Shown here one piece after another: positions 44,421 through 56,471 of a stretch of DNA of 64,000 nucleotides. The stretch spans positions 124,001 to 188,000 of the forward strand of contig VCJN01003151.1 in assembly GCA_006384855.1 (NCBI GenBank). The letters run 5' to 3'. The first letter of the stretch is position 1, and every line of letters starts with the position of its first letter. The notes under the pieces were generated by a model. The model had not been told where the DNA came from and did no database searches. It saw nothing but the letters and a program-made list of their open reading frames with translations. A program made the translations under genes and the position numbers. The DNA comes from Tetraselmis striata (taxonomy: Eukaryota > Chlorophyta > Chlorodendrophyceae > Chlorodendrales > Chlorodendraceae).

Positions 44421-45133
44421 CATACGCTAGGTTTTAGTGCGTGCTAACGTTGCCGATGACGATTCGTAACGCGCCAACACCGATGCCTTTACTAGTTTAG
44501 CGGCATCGCGCGCGGCTAGTGACCTCCACTAGAGTGGAAAGTGCGCCCCCTCAGCTAGCCCTACGTTTGCCCTAGCTAGTCGATCTAACCACCGCACATT
44601 CCCCGACGTCCGCGTGTTGGGTCGCGCCCGACTTGGCTGATCTACTAAATGGGTTATAAATGTATTAAAGTCGGATGCTTTAAGGAACGCTCGAGCCCCG
44701 TGCCGCAGCGGCCGTAGCTTCTATGGGCGCAATATCCAATTCCCGCATCATCGGTACAGTAGTGGCCACCCCATGGGGAGTTTTTATCCACCCCCAGAAG
44801 GCACCGCAAGCACTGATTGAGTACGGTTTGTAATTTTTTTGAGCCGAAAACGCGAAACGTGTTATACTGGTGGTCGTCCGCTGTGCGCGGAAATAATAAA
44901 TACGACGCGCCGATGTACAGTGTGTTGTACTTCGACTACCCCTTGTTGTTTTCCTTGCCATGCGAGTAGTATTCATCGGTTCAGTACAGACAATCGTATC
45001 GAACTCATTTGGGTTTTCAGCTGTATTATACCTTGTACTCTGTCTGCGCCCATCAGTAACCGTTCGTCATGGTTACTGGACGAGCACAGGTATTTTAAAA
45101 AAATCTGAAACCCCAAATCAGTTCGAAAACATT
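44421..45133. other. No gene recognised
   Basis: Short unsupported frames only. Confidence 0.3.
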
Positions 45134-46830
45134 CTGATCTAAACTAATTTTGGGGTTTCCCAACAATTGAACTTTCCTAGTGCAACCCGTACGGGTGTGT
45201 TGGCTTAGTTTCAACCGGATAAGTTTATACCGGTACCATCATGTTTCAGTACGGGCTGCCCCATCGCCTGCGAGCTTCGCGCTCCCGGTCGGAATAAAGC
45301 TACTTGGGACAGCCACCAACATCTTGTTTGCCATCTTCCTGCTCGTTGCCTTCGGCAGCGGCTTCGCTACTTGTGCGCATGAGGGTCGCAGATGCCGACC
45401 AAGTCCGCACCGAGGTTCCTTTCCCGCCGGTTGTGAGTCGTCGTGCCACGCATGCGTTACATCATCATGCAGCGATAGAAAGTCCTCCCGGTAGTGAGGT
45501 TACTCGTGCCCCCGAACTCGTTCTCCGTTTTTGCCCGGGCTTTGCCGCTAGGACGTTTTCGGGTGGCGATGCGCATGGTCTGGAACTGGAGCTTGGGGGG
45601 GTGGGGGGGGGGGGGGGGGTCCCCGTTGGGGAGTGGGGGTGGGGGGGGGGGGGGGGGGGGTCAACCTCAACACCCGAAGCCGAGTCGCAGTACATGCCTT
45701 CGTGGGCTCCTGCAGTGGAGCATCCTCTCGCAATAGTCAACTCTTGAGGTTAGGTGAGATGGACGCGCTTGGCAACATGGCCTCTGCTCGTCACGGTTAT
45801 CAACGACGACAACTACGCCTCTCGCAACAAATCGGCGCGGACGGAGGAGAGCGTCCGTATCGTCGGGACGGCCGCTTCAACCCTTCAACCCTTCAGACAC
45901 TGCAACCCGGTGTTTTCGTCATGTCCTTCGGAAGGGCGTCGTGGCATCGACGGTCGTTACACGACGTTGCGGTTTCTCGTACTTACTACCCGCATAATGC
46001 CGCATTCATTTCGAGTCATAACCGCAGTCGTAAATCTTCATAGGGGTATTGATTTTCTCGTACGAACCGCAGATTTGAGCGGTTTGGGTTACGGCCGGCC
46101 TCGCGAAAGTGACATATCCCACTGTGTCGAAACCGCAGTAATATACTCTAGTCTCCGCATGCACCGTGTCCATCTCCCAGCCCCCTCGCCTCCCGTGAAC
46201 CACAGAGCAGAAATGGAAAAGGTACGTCGACCCGTTAGGGTACAATATGTTATGCGGGACGGCGGCCGGTTGGGGAGCGAACCATTGTCGGCCCAATCGG
46301 CTAGTAAGGCGCAGTTCAACACTACGGAGCGTCCAACTCCATCGGCAACCTTATTGGGAACCCCACTGCAATGTTGGCAACAAATATATCCTCTCACACC
46401 ACTACTGACCGCCGTCGAGGCCTCGACTAGTTGCAGGCTCCCAAGCCGAGCCATCGTGAGTTTGTAGCGCGTTACGGTGGGACGGGCGGGGCTCGCGACC
46501 GCGCATCACGCCGGGTGCCCTCGCGCCGCTTTCGGAGACGGGGCACACGGTCACGGCGGCCTCGACATGCTAACCACTTGCTACGCTGTATTCGTTTGGT
46601 TTCCGGGTTTCCTCATATTTGACCGCTACGGCCGCGCATGCGGCGTGCTGCGGGATCTCCGTGGGAACCCTACAGCAACCGATATGAGCGCCGGCCCGGC
46701 CATAAACTTCGCACCGATGACACAGACTCGGTCGGACGAGCTAGCGAACGACGTCAACCGTTTAGGCCTTATATATGTTCTGACTAAGCTGCCTTTCTAT
46801 CCGAGCAATTTTGGCCCTAGTGGCGTATGG
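45134..46830 (+). mobile_element. Left end and ORF1-like region of a second recombinase element
   Basis: 'TGATCTAAACTAATTTTGGG' (45135) followed by 'GTTTCC', and the 'GCCATCTTCCTGCTCGTTGC' block near 45330, are recognisably related to A1 of the 33-kb element. Downstream frames at 45304-45747 (with two G runs, 45595-45619 and 45642-45660) and 45754-46467 (237 codons) occupy the ORF1 position. They show no domain and are probably frame-broken. The right end is not found before the family-X copy at 47.2 kb; the recombinase relic at 48.8-49.6 kb may be its other half. Confidence 0.45.
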
Positions 46831-47189
46831 TGACAGCAAAACGCGAATCTGCGATATGGATTATCAATCGAGCGGCAGTCGCGAGGGTGGACCTCTTGGC
46901 CGCCGTACCGGGGCATACCCGCGCCCCGAGCTAGCCATGATCGCCCTGTGTCCTCGAAGGGGGCAGCAGGTAGGGCTACGGGGGTTGCGGGAGCTGGTGG
47001 GATGGACGAGGGTGTGATAGTGGATGCATGATGCGCCGCCCGCAGTGCCGGGCGGGTACTTCGGGCGGCGACGGGGATTCGCGGCGCTGGGGCACGGTGC
47101 GCGCGGACATATTATTCGTACCGTATTCGGATCGCAAAACGTCGTACGGGTGATCACATGAAGTGTTGTGCACTCAGACTAGGATCTCA

Positions 47190-48540
47190 TACAGGGAAGA
47201 AGTTGCCGAGATATCCCATCGCCGCGCTCCCGCACACCGAGCGGATCTGCTACGCTACCTTCAGCGTCCGTGCCGGATACACAGCCGAAAACCACTCCTA
47301 CGCCAAGGAGACCTACCGTCATTAGATTGCCGCGTTCCGTGAGTACACCCCCTCTTCCTTCCTCCCAACCCCACCGCGACCATCCTTGCGGGTTGTGCTG
47401 ACTGCGCACCTTGTGCTATCCAGTAAGCAGGGAAACGTGAGGAACTACCTCGCTCGGCACCACTTCCCGCATATGTGGGCAAGGACGCCCAAGGTAGGAA
47501 GAAGAGACCATTGCCGAGCAAGGACCGACTCGCGAAGGCTCTCGAACTTCCACCTCGACCTTGCCAGCGGCCTGGCAAGTGAGCGAGCTCGGGAGGTACT
47601 ACAAAGCATGCCAGTGCCCCCCTTCAAACGTGTGTTCAAGGGCAAAGAGGAGGTATGAGAGGCGATGACGCCGCACTCGGAAGCCGCATGCGAGTCTCGT
47701 TTGCGTTCGCACTTGTTCGATTACACAACCACCGTCGCGACACGCATTCAACACGCATACTGACTTTCGCAGTAGTTGTGTCAGAACCCTGCCCAATCCC
47801 AACGCTGGGCTACAAGCCAATCGTATCGAGTGTTCAGCGCTCGTCGGCTATGCCATGTCCGGCCGTGGTGAGCTGGATCGTGGGGCTGCCACTGGCGGGC
47901 ACCGCGTGGCCACAGCTCAACGGCATTGTGGACGCGCTGATGCAACATCATAAGAAGGCGGGCGGCATCATCAAGCACAACACCAACGCGGTCAAGAACC
48001 GCATGGCCTTCACCGGCAAGCCTTCACCGGCGACAACGTCGACGAGGGGAGTAGCCCGGAGCCCCGGCCAAGAAGGCCAAGCAGCCCGCCCAGCCATCGG
48101 CTGAAGTGCCGGCCGGGGGATGTGGCGGTGCTGGGGCCAGGGCGGGCGATGGGCGAGGGCGGATGCGGGCCGGCCGCCAGACCGCCATGGCATCAGTATA
48201 GCAGCCGCCATCCGCGAGCAAACCCGCCGCAACACGAGCAGTGGCGGTATAACGGGAGAAATTGGATGTAAATAGTTTCTTCCGTCCGCCCACCGCGCGG
48301 CTCGCCGCCCGCCACTGTCACGCGCTATCGCGCAGCGACATACAACATCAAGACGCGAGATTGTGGGGCTTCTAGAGTCAAAAGCAAAATAGTTCACCGC
48401 GGATGTAGCGTCGCGATGACGTTTGATATGCGCCTAATGGATTTTATTGCGCTTATGCTGTCACGGAACGACTACATACGAGGGTCATTAGACGAGTACG
48501 ATCACGGGGTAATTAATGGTATTACATGCTAACATGGTCG
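47190..48540 (+). pseudogene. Family X copy 2, two exons and tail
   Basis: First exon about 47205-47651 ('ERICYATFSVRAGYTAE', 'GNVRNYLARHHFP', ending 'VFKGKEE' at donor GAG|GTATGA) with a stop near 47325 and frame changes. The acceptor is CAG at about 47785, then an exon with 'PIPTLGYKPIVSSVQR', 'PLAGTA', 'GGIIKHNTNAVKN' to about 48100. A non-coding tail runs to about 48540, shared inverted with 58890-59110. The function is unknown; no known transposase motif is seen. Confidence 0.6.
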
Positions 48541-48755
48541 GGTAGACTAGTGACCCGGGCGACGCCCGTTTCAAGATCAGCGGATACATCACCCTACCTT
48601 CCTAGCATCATCACATTCGTACTACACATGGTCCCGTCGTCACCGCCCGGCGAGCGCCGCCGCCGAGCCCGTCAACAGCGTATGGCGCGTTTCGGCACCT
48701 CCGCCCCTCCACGACATGTTGATTTCGGCACGTCGCCGCTGCATAAAATGTCGAC

Positions 48756-49552
48756 ATGAAGCGCGCGCTTCAAATCTGTCAGCTCAAGGCCAACCGGGGA
48801 GCTTTGGCGCGCCCCTCGGCCTTGCGACGTCATCACCGATATCCTCGTCGACCTTGCGATCCTTCCTTCGACCACCACCGACTACGGCAACAACCTTCGC
48901 GACGGCGGCGCAGCAGTGTGCTCGACGTTTATGTTAAGACTCGTGTGGTGAGTCCACCGTCTCCTGCCGACTCCGCGACATCCGTCGACGCCCACAACGT
49001 CAGCACCCTCTTCGCCAACCGCGAGAAGTTGGGACATCGCAAGCCTCGAGATGGGTTCAAGCCCCTACTTCAAATCCTTGCCACCGCCGTGCCCGCTTGG
49101 ATACCCCTTCAACGCCGCTTCATCACCTACCGCGACGCGGCGTTCCGGGCGCCCACTCGTCCACCAAGCAACTTTACCGATTGCGGGCGCTCCCTGGCGA
49201 CGGGGCTACCGCTTCTTACATGGAACGCTTCCACCCTCGGCAATTGGCTCAAACCGGCCGTCGGCCGCATCAATCGAGCCCCCCCCCCCCCCCCCCCCCC
49301 CCCCTTTCGAAGGTTTCGTGTGGACCTCGCACTCCTTCCGAAAGGGTGCGGCGTCTGGCGCAAATGCAGCTGGCGGTAATCAATGACTACATCGACCCAA
49401 CTACGCTTCATACCCGCGCCCCGGCGCTTCTGTTTAGCAAGCTCTCCTCCACTGTGGTCCTTCTCGACAGCGCTCCGTGGGCGCCGCCTCGCCCCCTCAT
49501 CCGCAATCTTAAAGACCGAGGTGTGTCATCTCCCTTGCCGACCTTCCGTTGA
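48756..49552 (+). pseudogene. Tyrosine-recombinase relic, third copy
   Basis: Near 49220-49400 the frames read 'STLGNWLKPAVGRIN', polyproline from a 27-nt C run (49279-49305), then 'WTSHSFRKGAASGANAAGG' and 'DYIDPTTL'. The His-x2-Arg and Tyr regions of the recombinase are recognisable, but the Trp region between them is deleted. Upstream (48756-49200) is decayed N-terminal domain. This copy is more diverged than the 33-kb one. Confidence 0.6.
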
Positions 49553-49954
49553 AATGTTTACAGCTGGGTTTTTTCCCTCCCTTAATCCTAGGGTATGCGG
49601 GTGTCGACACCTGCGGCCCGCGGCCTCCGTGCCACGCGAGTAATTGACCGCGGTCAGTCCAACACTAAATGTTGATGTGCGGCACTTTGGGTGCCGGCCT
49701 CAGCGAAAACACCGGTCACCCCGTACCCATTTGGGCTGGCCTTCTTCCCGCACAACCCGCCCTCCCTCCCTTTTGTGCCTCTTTGCCGCAAGTCCCCCGC
49801 CCTTTCAATGTATCTAACCTGGGATCCGGAGGGAGAAGTCGCGATTTCTAATTGAAATAACAACCTGGCTGCGGGTGCTGCTGCTGCTTCTCCGGTACGA
49901 ATGCAGTATTTGTACCAGCAACTATTTATTCGGCTATTTCGTTCTCCTTCTCCC

Positions 49955-50190
49955 TTTTTCATGGGCTTAATGCTGCTAGTAGTGGTTCCTTTGGTTCCTA
50001 GCAGCTAAGTGACTTCGTGGTTCCCTTTTCTCCTTCTTGGTTCTTGGCTCCCTGTCCTCATGCTCGACCTCGGTTTCAGGCTTGTGTCTCTCTTTTGATG
50101 GCAACCTTTCATAGTTGCTGTAAATTCTGTTTGTAGTGCGCTTTTGTGAAAGCCCTTAGGCCAGCGAGATTTAATTGTCGGTTTTAGGTC
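49955..50190 (+). repeat. Retroposon fragment repeated at 52255-52350
   Basis: 'TTCATGGGCTTAATGCTGCT' at 49959 recurs at 52319. 'CCAGCGAGATTTAATTGTCG' (50161) recurs inverted at 52270-52290. 'TAGTGCGCTTTTGTGAAAGC' is shared with 43605-43717. The pieces come from the TGTAATAAA-ended retroposon family, rearranged around the minus-strand relic between them. Confidence 0.5.
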
Positions 50191-50492
50191 CCCCCCCCCC
50201 TCTGATTTGCGCCCCCCCTCCAGAGATTCTGTAGCTGGGTGATGTTCTATTTTAAAGTACTGTGCACCCTACTGCCAGCACGCAAACTGCGTTGTAAGCG
50301 CCGGTTTGTTCAGTAGCAACCTACATTTGCGTAAGACTGTGCATGTACACTCATGGGAACAACATTAAGAGCTGAAACCACATTATTACAGTGGTTTATG
50401 GCTACAATACAAAGGCATTGCTCAGCACATCTAGTTGTCCGCTACTCTGCCGGCGGTGGCTCAGGTTTTTGCCCCGCGCCTTCTTTCCAGTT

Positions 50493-51961
50493 CTAGTGCA
50501 CGAAGCAGTTGCTTGCCATTTGATAGCCCCTAGCATAATACTTCTCATTGTTATTTAGGCATGTCTGGCAAATACACAGTGGCGTGGTGAATACCGCTGC
50601 TAGCTTGTCATCAATGAAGGCGCCGTCTGGATCCATTGACATGCCAGCACACAGTGCACATAGCATTGGCCCGACAATGACATCGGCGTCCCCATCATAG
50701 GTCTAGCGGCGCTCGTTGCCAATGCTGTAGAATGTGAGCTCCACCACTTGTAAGTTGGCTGTCACACACAAACACATTGTGCAAGGGGTGATCTTGGTCC
50801 AATGGCTGCGTAACACCGACATATGCGTCGGAAGCCATGACGCCATGCAATGCTTGAGTAGCTAGCACCCTGCACCAAATGGCAAAGAACTCAGTCAAGG
50901 GATATATTAACATGCAAAATTGCAAAGTAAGAAAAAATATTATGCAACAGGCAGGCAAATGGGCACATGGCCAGCACCTGCATGCAGACTCCTCGTGCGC
51001 AGTGAATCGCGTAGCATGCTGCATGGTGGAAGGCGCCTTGTGCGAGTAGATGCACCTTTGCTTCCTGGATTTCGGCTTGTTGCATAGAACCAATCCCCTG
51101 ATGTTGGCAGCTTTGCCAATGCTGAAATCCTTCTTGTTGGGAATGATGTGCATCATGGATTCCAGCGTCTCAATGGGTGCCGCTCCTGCAGTTGCTTCTT
51201 GTGCATGCTGGGTAGCAGCAACAGTAGCATGCCGCCACGGCCGCGAGCAACACTACCCCGTCCTCCCTGGCCACGGCCACGGCCATAGCCACGGCCGTTC
51301 CCGCTGCCTGTAGCACTGTGCGTTGCTTGACGCCGGGCCTTTGCACGCGCAATCAGGGACGGCTGGTGCTCGCCTGTGAATGGCCTCCTCATTGACTCCG
51401 TGAGGGGCAGATATTGGATTTTGTCTTTCCTGTCCTCCTTATGACATGTAGGGCGACCTCGAATTGGAAGTGCCTAGTGGGCACATCCTCCATGACATCG
51501 TGTACGTTCACGTGCAGCAAACGGTTGGCGGTGACGCTGGCTGAGGGCCGCCGTTGCTTTCGCCCGGAGCCAGTGACTATGTCCTCGTGCTCCACGCACA
51601 CCATCGTCACTTGCTCCACGAGGTCAAATGACAACTCCGGGTCTATGTCCTTCGCCACATGCTGGATCAGCTCGTAGCAAGTGTGTGCTTGTAGCCAGTG
51701 CTCGTCAAAGACATCCAGCGGTGCCCGCCCACCGCGTAGCCTGCCATCCCAGGTCGCGGCCACTTTCACAGTGCAGTTGGCGTTGCGTGCCATCGCGCCG
51801 TTGGTATTAGCTCGACGACGCGGCCGCTTACGGACCCTACCTCCGGCGCTAGACACTGGCACAGGTTGGTTTAATGGTGTTTGCTGCTCAGGGCATCCAT
51901 TGCGCACCGGCCGGTATGCGTGCAGATGCATGCAGCGGCGCGGCGGTGGCGGCGCGTACAT
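50493..51961 (-). pseudogene. Minus-strand gene relic, Arg/Gly-rich with Cys cluster
   Basis: Reading from the ATG at 51961: a basic N-terminus, a coherent stretch ('FDLVEQVTMVCVEHEDIV', 'RHFQFEVALHVIRR') and a 1-nt break near 51415. Then come 'QYLPLTESMRRPFTG', an Arg/Gly-rich stretch (51330-51240), 'ETLESMMHIIPNKKDFSIG', and a Cys-rich end 'MLCALCAGMSMD' with 'CICQTCLNN' (about 50650-50530), stopping at about 50493. A TAG near 50702 and frame changes break it. The Cys pairs suggest a zinc-binding end. No family was recognised; a transposon protein is likely from context. Confidence 0.4.
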
Positions 51962-52137
51962 GCCTACACTACGGGTACCGGGTACTTACTCTGCGTGATA
52001 ATCTTCCGATATCGCCTTTTTCACCTAGGTCATGTAAGTATACTTACCCTGGGTACTCTGCGTTCGTGCGCGACAATACTAGTTGGCCCGGTCGCAGTAC
52101 GGTTGGGAAGTACTGCCAATGTACTGGCTACACAATT

Positions 52138-52196
52138 TTTTTTTCGCCCCCGGGACAGGACTGGCACCAGTGAAACCCTTGCAGCGTCTCTACGAC
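52138..52196 (-). mobile_element. Ultra-short LINE retrocopy
   Basis: Only the last ~52 bases of the LINE 3' UTR plus a poly(A) (T run on plus) are present, flanked by an exact 12-bp duplication GGCTACACAATT (52126-52137, 52197-52208). Confidence 0.85.
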
Positions 52197-52359
52197 GGCT
52201 ACACAATTATCGGGGTTATACTGAATAAATCCCCCCCCCCCCATCCGATTTCGGCCAGAAAAGGACCCTAAAACCGACAATTAAATCTCACTGGCCTTAT
52301 GTAATAAAATTTCTCCCTTCTTCATGGGCTTAATGCTGCTAGTAGTGGTCGATAGAAAA

Positions 52360-52445
52360 AAAATACTGGTACCAAAAGTAGTACTACTTTTAGCAGTAGG
52401 TGGATTTGTTCCTGCCCATTTTGTAATTCACACCAGTACTAAAAG
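52360..52445 (-). repeat. TACTGG-family repeat, inverted copy
   Basis: The minus strand reads 'TACTGGTGTGAATTACAAAA' then 'TGGGCAGGAACAAATCCACC', matching 24161-24210. Confidence 0.55.
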
Positions 52446-52785
52446 TAGAATCATGTAATTATACTAAAAGTAGAATCATCGGCCGAAACTACCAGGGGTA
52501 TACTGAAACCACCTGAAACTACCAGTACTATGGGTACTCAAAACTACCGCACTCCTCGAAGCTACTGGTAGCGGTATGCATACCACAGCGACCTCCTCGT
52601 GCTGCGCTATAGTGAATTATACAAAAGCGCTCGCTCGTACTGGGACCTACTATTCTGTCGCCACTTCCATAATGAGGTCGCAACCACGCGCACCACAGAG
52701 CGCGAAATTCGCGATTTGACATAATAATACCGTGACACTGGATCTATATAGTGAATATATCTATTCTAGATCTATAGTGCAGGGT

Positions 52786-53043
52786 AAAGTAAAGTACAGT
52801 TCGCCCCGGGACATCGGCCGAAGCCGCCCCAGCACTTGACCTCGTGCGCCAACTGCAGTCGTAGGTCTGGCATAGCCCATCGACCATTGCCTCATTCGAA
52901 CCCCGAAGGCCTAATGCATCAACCGAGTAAACCCGGGACACGCCGGGCCGATATTGCCGAAATACATCGGCCAGGAATCGAACCCAGTACCTCTCGCACA
53001 CGAGACGACCGCTCTACCGAGCGGACAAGGGATGTACCTTGTG
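52786..53043 (-). mobile_element. tRNA-derived SINE, copy 3
   Basis: Minus orientation. The B box reads GGGTTCGATTCC (52974-52985, complement) and the tail GGGGCGAACTG..TACTTTAC lies at the left. A 9-bp duplication GTGCAGGGT lies at 52777-52785 and 53044-53052. It abuts the module at 53044-53480, whose paralogue at 57 kb has GGTGCAGGGTG uninterrupted. Confidence 0.8.
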
Positions 53044-53480
53044 GTGCAGGGTGTTCACCGGTACTACCCTTTTGTGGTTGAGGACCGCGGCCGTCTCGGG
53101 AAGTCCGCTTTGACGGTGGTCTACATCTTCGCGGTGCTGTTGGCTGTCCGCAACTTCCCTGGCGGTCCTTCCGCCCCAACCTCTTGCTTTCTTCGTGGTC
53201 AATCCGTTCAGGCACTTCGGAACTTTGTCGCCAGCCAACCTGCTGAGTTCCGCCGTCACCTGTCGCGCACACGGCGGGGGCTGTTTCAGCGGGTCTCGGC
53301 TTGCGTGCATGGTACCCTGGGCGGCATTCTCTCTGCCGGTGTGCAGATGGCCAAGTCTGATGCGTGTGCTCGTGCCCACTCCACCTCTTCTCATGTTGCT
53401 GCTTCCACCCCGCAGTCGCTGTAGAGGACCTTTCTCATTGCCCTTTTCTTTGGTGATTTCCGATATCGCCTTCTGCTGCT
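53044..53480 (+). CDS. Duplicated unidentified module, copy 1 (5'-truncated)
   Basis: Open to TAG at 53422-53424, about 126 codons: 'EDRGRLGKSALTVVYIFAVL', 'ALRNFVASQPAEFRRHL', 'VHGTLGGILSAGVQMAKSDA'. The 57-kb copy is about four-fifths identical by eye over 400 bp. The conserved 3' tail ends 'GCTAGCTCAT(G/T)TAA' and recurs at 54403. It could be the C-terminus of a retroelement ORF; I do not recognise the domain. It lies just downstream of SINE copy 3. Confidence 0.5.
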
Positions 53481-53495
53481 AGCTCATGTAATTAT

Positions 53496-54365
53496 TATCT
53501 ATAGTGAATATTCGCCCCGCCCCCCCCCCCCCCCGCCCCCCCCTCGTTCACTATAGAGGTAGGTTCACTATGGAGGTATTCACTGTAGCCTTCCGGCAGC
53601 CTACCTCTGCAGTGAGTGTGTTCACTTTGGGGTAGGGTTTTCACTATAGGGGTAGTGTCAGACGGTTATCGTTGTGGCGGGGCGAGCGATTGACCTTTAG
53701 ACAGGTGGGAATCGTTTCTTGCAATACATCAAACAACACCCCTGCCCTGAGAGGGATGGGGGTTGTCATCTGTGGGCTGCACCCTTTCTACAGCGGTGAA
53801 ATAAGAGCCATTGGCACGTCATTGTATTTCTCGGGAAACTTGGCCTCGTACTCCCCCGCTCTGGCACACATACGTGGTGCAACAGTGCGGTGCAACCCGC
53901 TACACCACACTCTTTCAGCTCTGGACCGCCGGGCTCTCCCCTGGCGGCAACTACGCAGTGCATTCCATAGCAGCAGCGCTGAGCGGGTTCCGCCATGGCG
54001 GCGAGGCTTGCGTTGCTGTGATGGCAGCACCGATTGTGCATGCATCGAATGTATATGCCGCCAATAACAATGTGTCAGTGCAGTACACTATAGAGCCGCC
54101 GCGCACGCCGCCACCGCAGCCGGCGCTCTACTTTACATCGAGTAAAGTACTAGAGGTTCACTATAGAGGTAGGGAACCCCCATTCGGGACCCACCCCCCT
54201 CCCCCGTTTACTATGGGGGTAGGTTCACGATAGCAGTGTGTTCACCATAGATGTAGCAAACACGGTGTTAAGAGTTCCGTCTCCCTCCCCCCCCCCCCCC
54301 CCCCCCCCCCGTTTACTTTAGGGGTAGGTTCACTATAGAGGTATTTACTATAGAGGTAGTGTCAC
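53496..54365. repeat. Array of TTCACTATAG motifs flanking a decayed segment
   Basis: Variants of a 17-bp motif near GTTCACTATAGAGGTAG cluster at about 53551-53660 and 54150-54365, with one inverted copy at about 53499 and others near 52771. C runs lie within both clusters (53519-53535, 54287-54310). Between them, minus-strand frames 54045-53766 read a Cys/His-rich piece ('KECGVAGCTALLHHVC'), perhaps a zinc-binding domain remnant. Confidence 0.5.
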
Positions 54366-54445
54366 TGTATCTTGTCGGGTGATTTCCCGATCGCCCTTTG
54401 CAGCTAGCCCATTTAGCGACCATGCAGGCGGTATGTCGTTTATTC

Positions 54446-56471
54446 TAGGGTTGCCATGAAGGGGCTTCAGTTCAGGCCACTTCAGGCTGAAGTTCCGACT
54501 TCAGCTGAATTCAGTTCAGGCTGAATACCTAGCGAAAATGGCCTGAATACCCCTACCTGAAGTCCCTCTAAACGTACGAGTTTTGAGTGTAGCGGCTAGC
54601 GGTAGAATCCACTCGCTCTGATATGTCAGAATCCGCAGAGAAATTGTACTATAATCGCCCTAGGTGTCGCACATGGCCGCATCCGTACCAGGCCCACATA
54701 CACGGCATATAATACATGATGGTGCGCCAATAGTATATTGTGCAGGGTTCAACGGTGTTTTCAGTTTCTGTAATGCGTCATCCCGCACTTGCTGTATTCC
54801 TTGGTGGGGCGGCAACGCAGGCTGGTGCCCGCCGCCAAGGAATACGGAATACAACATCACCAAATGGCGCGCGATCACAGCACTACACCCTCCACTCTCA
54901 AGTCTCCAGTCTCAACCCTACGCCCAGTCCCCCCCCCCCCTCCCCGCCAACACCCAAGCTGATTATGGAAGCCGCGCAGGTTGCCTCGGAGGCCGCCGAA
55001 CCTTACGCCGGCGCTGCGGAGGCCGAAGTCGACATGCATGCCGCCGGCCACGAAGAGAGCATGCCGCCGCCACCACCCGGCTCGCGCCCCGGCCTATCCT
55101 GTCATATGAACCGCCGTAACGTTGGCGACTCATCGTCGCAATCCGCTTTATTTGCCCCGGCCCGACAGTGCCATCGCTGAACCACCGATAGAACTTGACG
55201 GTGACGATGAGCAAACAACCGGCATCCCATGTGATGTTGTAGACATGCCCAGCTCCACTATTTATTGACTGCCATATGTGTGTTGGATGTAAACATGCAG
55301 AGTTTCACCTTGAGCAAGATTCATACTAAACTTAAATCTTGCCCTGGACCAAGAAGTCCTCCAAGGGCTGGCACGCGCTGGTCCTCGCATGCCGTGAGAT
55401 GCGGGTGAAGGCTGTCAAGTTCATCACACCAGGGAAGACGCGCTTCACCAGTGTAAGTTTACACAACATGCCGTGTTGTTTTGTAATACTCCTGAGTTGA
55501 TGTGCATGCCATGTAATACAACATACTGACATGTGTATAGCTTGCATGTGCACGTCAGACAAGGAGCATGCTGGGGAGCCTTATCACAACACGTGCTGTG
55601 GTGGGTCACCACATGTATGGCACAATGCCGCAGACCGCCAGCACAAACTTGCGAGAGCGGCAGCCCACCCATGCGGAATGGTCTGTGGCAGCGGCCATAC
55701 ATGGAGAATGTGCTTTCCCACCCCTGCAGACTCGGAATTGGAATTGGCACGTATGTTGCTTGCAATCCCTGCTAGTCAGATAGAGTGTGAGCGTGTGGGC
55801 TCTCTCGTTGGCCTAGTCACACAGAGCCTGCGGAATAAGATGCAAATGGGTGCGGGGAATATGGCCACTGAAGGATTCATACACAAGAATGTAGACCTGG
55901 TTGCACAGCTGGTTGCTGCTCTCTCGTACAACTTTGGCTAGGAGTGTGACATGCTCTCTGTCAAGCCGGATATCAAGGCCACCGAATCGTAAGGAAGTCA
56001 TCAAAAAACAAGTAGCCCGGAAAGGCGGGAGGGTCGGGGTTTTTCATCAAAGTTATGTGACAATTTATTTACAAGCACTAAGTAATTTATTGGCCACTGT
56101 CTCTTGTGGGGGGGGGGGGGGGGGGCGCAAAGGCACGTCGGCCCGCCGACCACCTCTTGCTCAGCGGAACGGCATGAGCACACGTATAAACACACATATA
56201 TATATATATATATATCACTCCATATGCATGTTCGGAGGTCCGTGTGTTGTCAGCTTGCCGCTAGGTATTAGTGACTCAATATGCGCTGCTATGCCCACAC
56301 CACATACAGTATATATAGTGCCTAGACGGGGGTTCAGGCGCGGTGTTCAGCCTGAATACCTGAAAACCTGAACTGAAGCGTCTTCAGGCCGAATTCAGCA
56401 TGAAGTGCCTGAATTCAATTCAGGCTGAACTGAATACCCCTGGGGGGGGGGGGGGTTTCAGGGCAACCCTG
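54446..56471 (+). mobile_element. Defective hAT element with exact 8-bp target duplication
   Basis: Terminal inverted repeats begin TAGGGTTGCCATGAA (left) and CAGGGTTGCCCTGAA (right, complement). They are bounded by the identical 8-bp GTTTATTC at 54438-54445 and 56472-56479, which is diagnostic of hAT insertion. Subterminal regions (54455-54570, 56335-56440) are packed with TTCAG/CTGAA words. The element is 2,026 bp and contains transposase exons but lacks the DGW half of the catalytic core, so it is internally deleted and non-autonomous. It sits in the conserved tail (54375-54415) of the module duplicated at 53 and 57 kb. Confidence 0.92.
55336..55941 (+). pseudogene. hAT transposase fragment (TRF-S exon and hATC exon)
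   Basis: Exon ending at 55453: 'KGWHALVLACREMRV' then 'TPGKTRFTS' at donor ACCAGT|GTAAGT; TRF(A/T)S is a hallmark of hAT transposases. The next exon starts after GTGTATAG| (about 55542): 'CARQTRSMLGSLITTRAVVG'. The last exon runs from CCCTGCAG| near 55727 to the TAG at 55939-55941 and carries the hATC dimerisation motif 'MLLAIPASQIECERVGS' and 'LRNKMQMG'. The ~150 residues normally between these last two parts are mostly missing. An acidic N-terminal piece may lie at 54960-55180. Confidence 0.75.
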
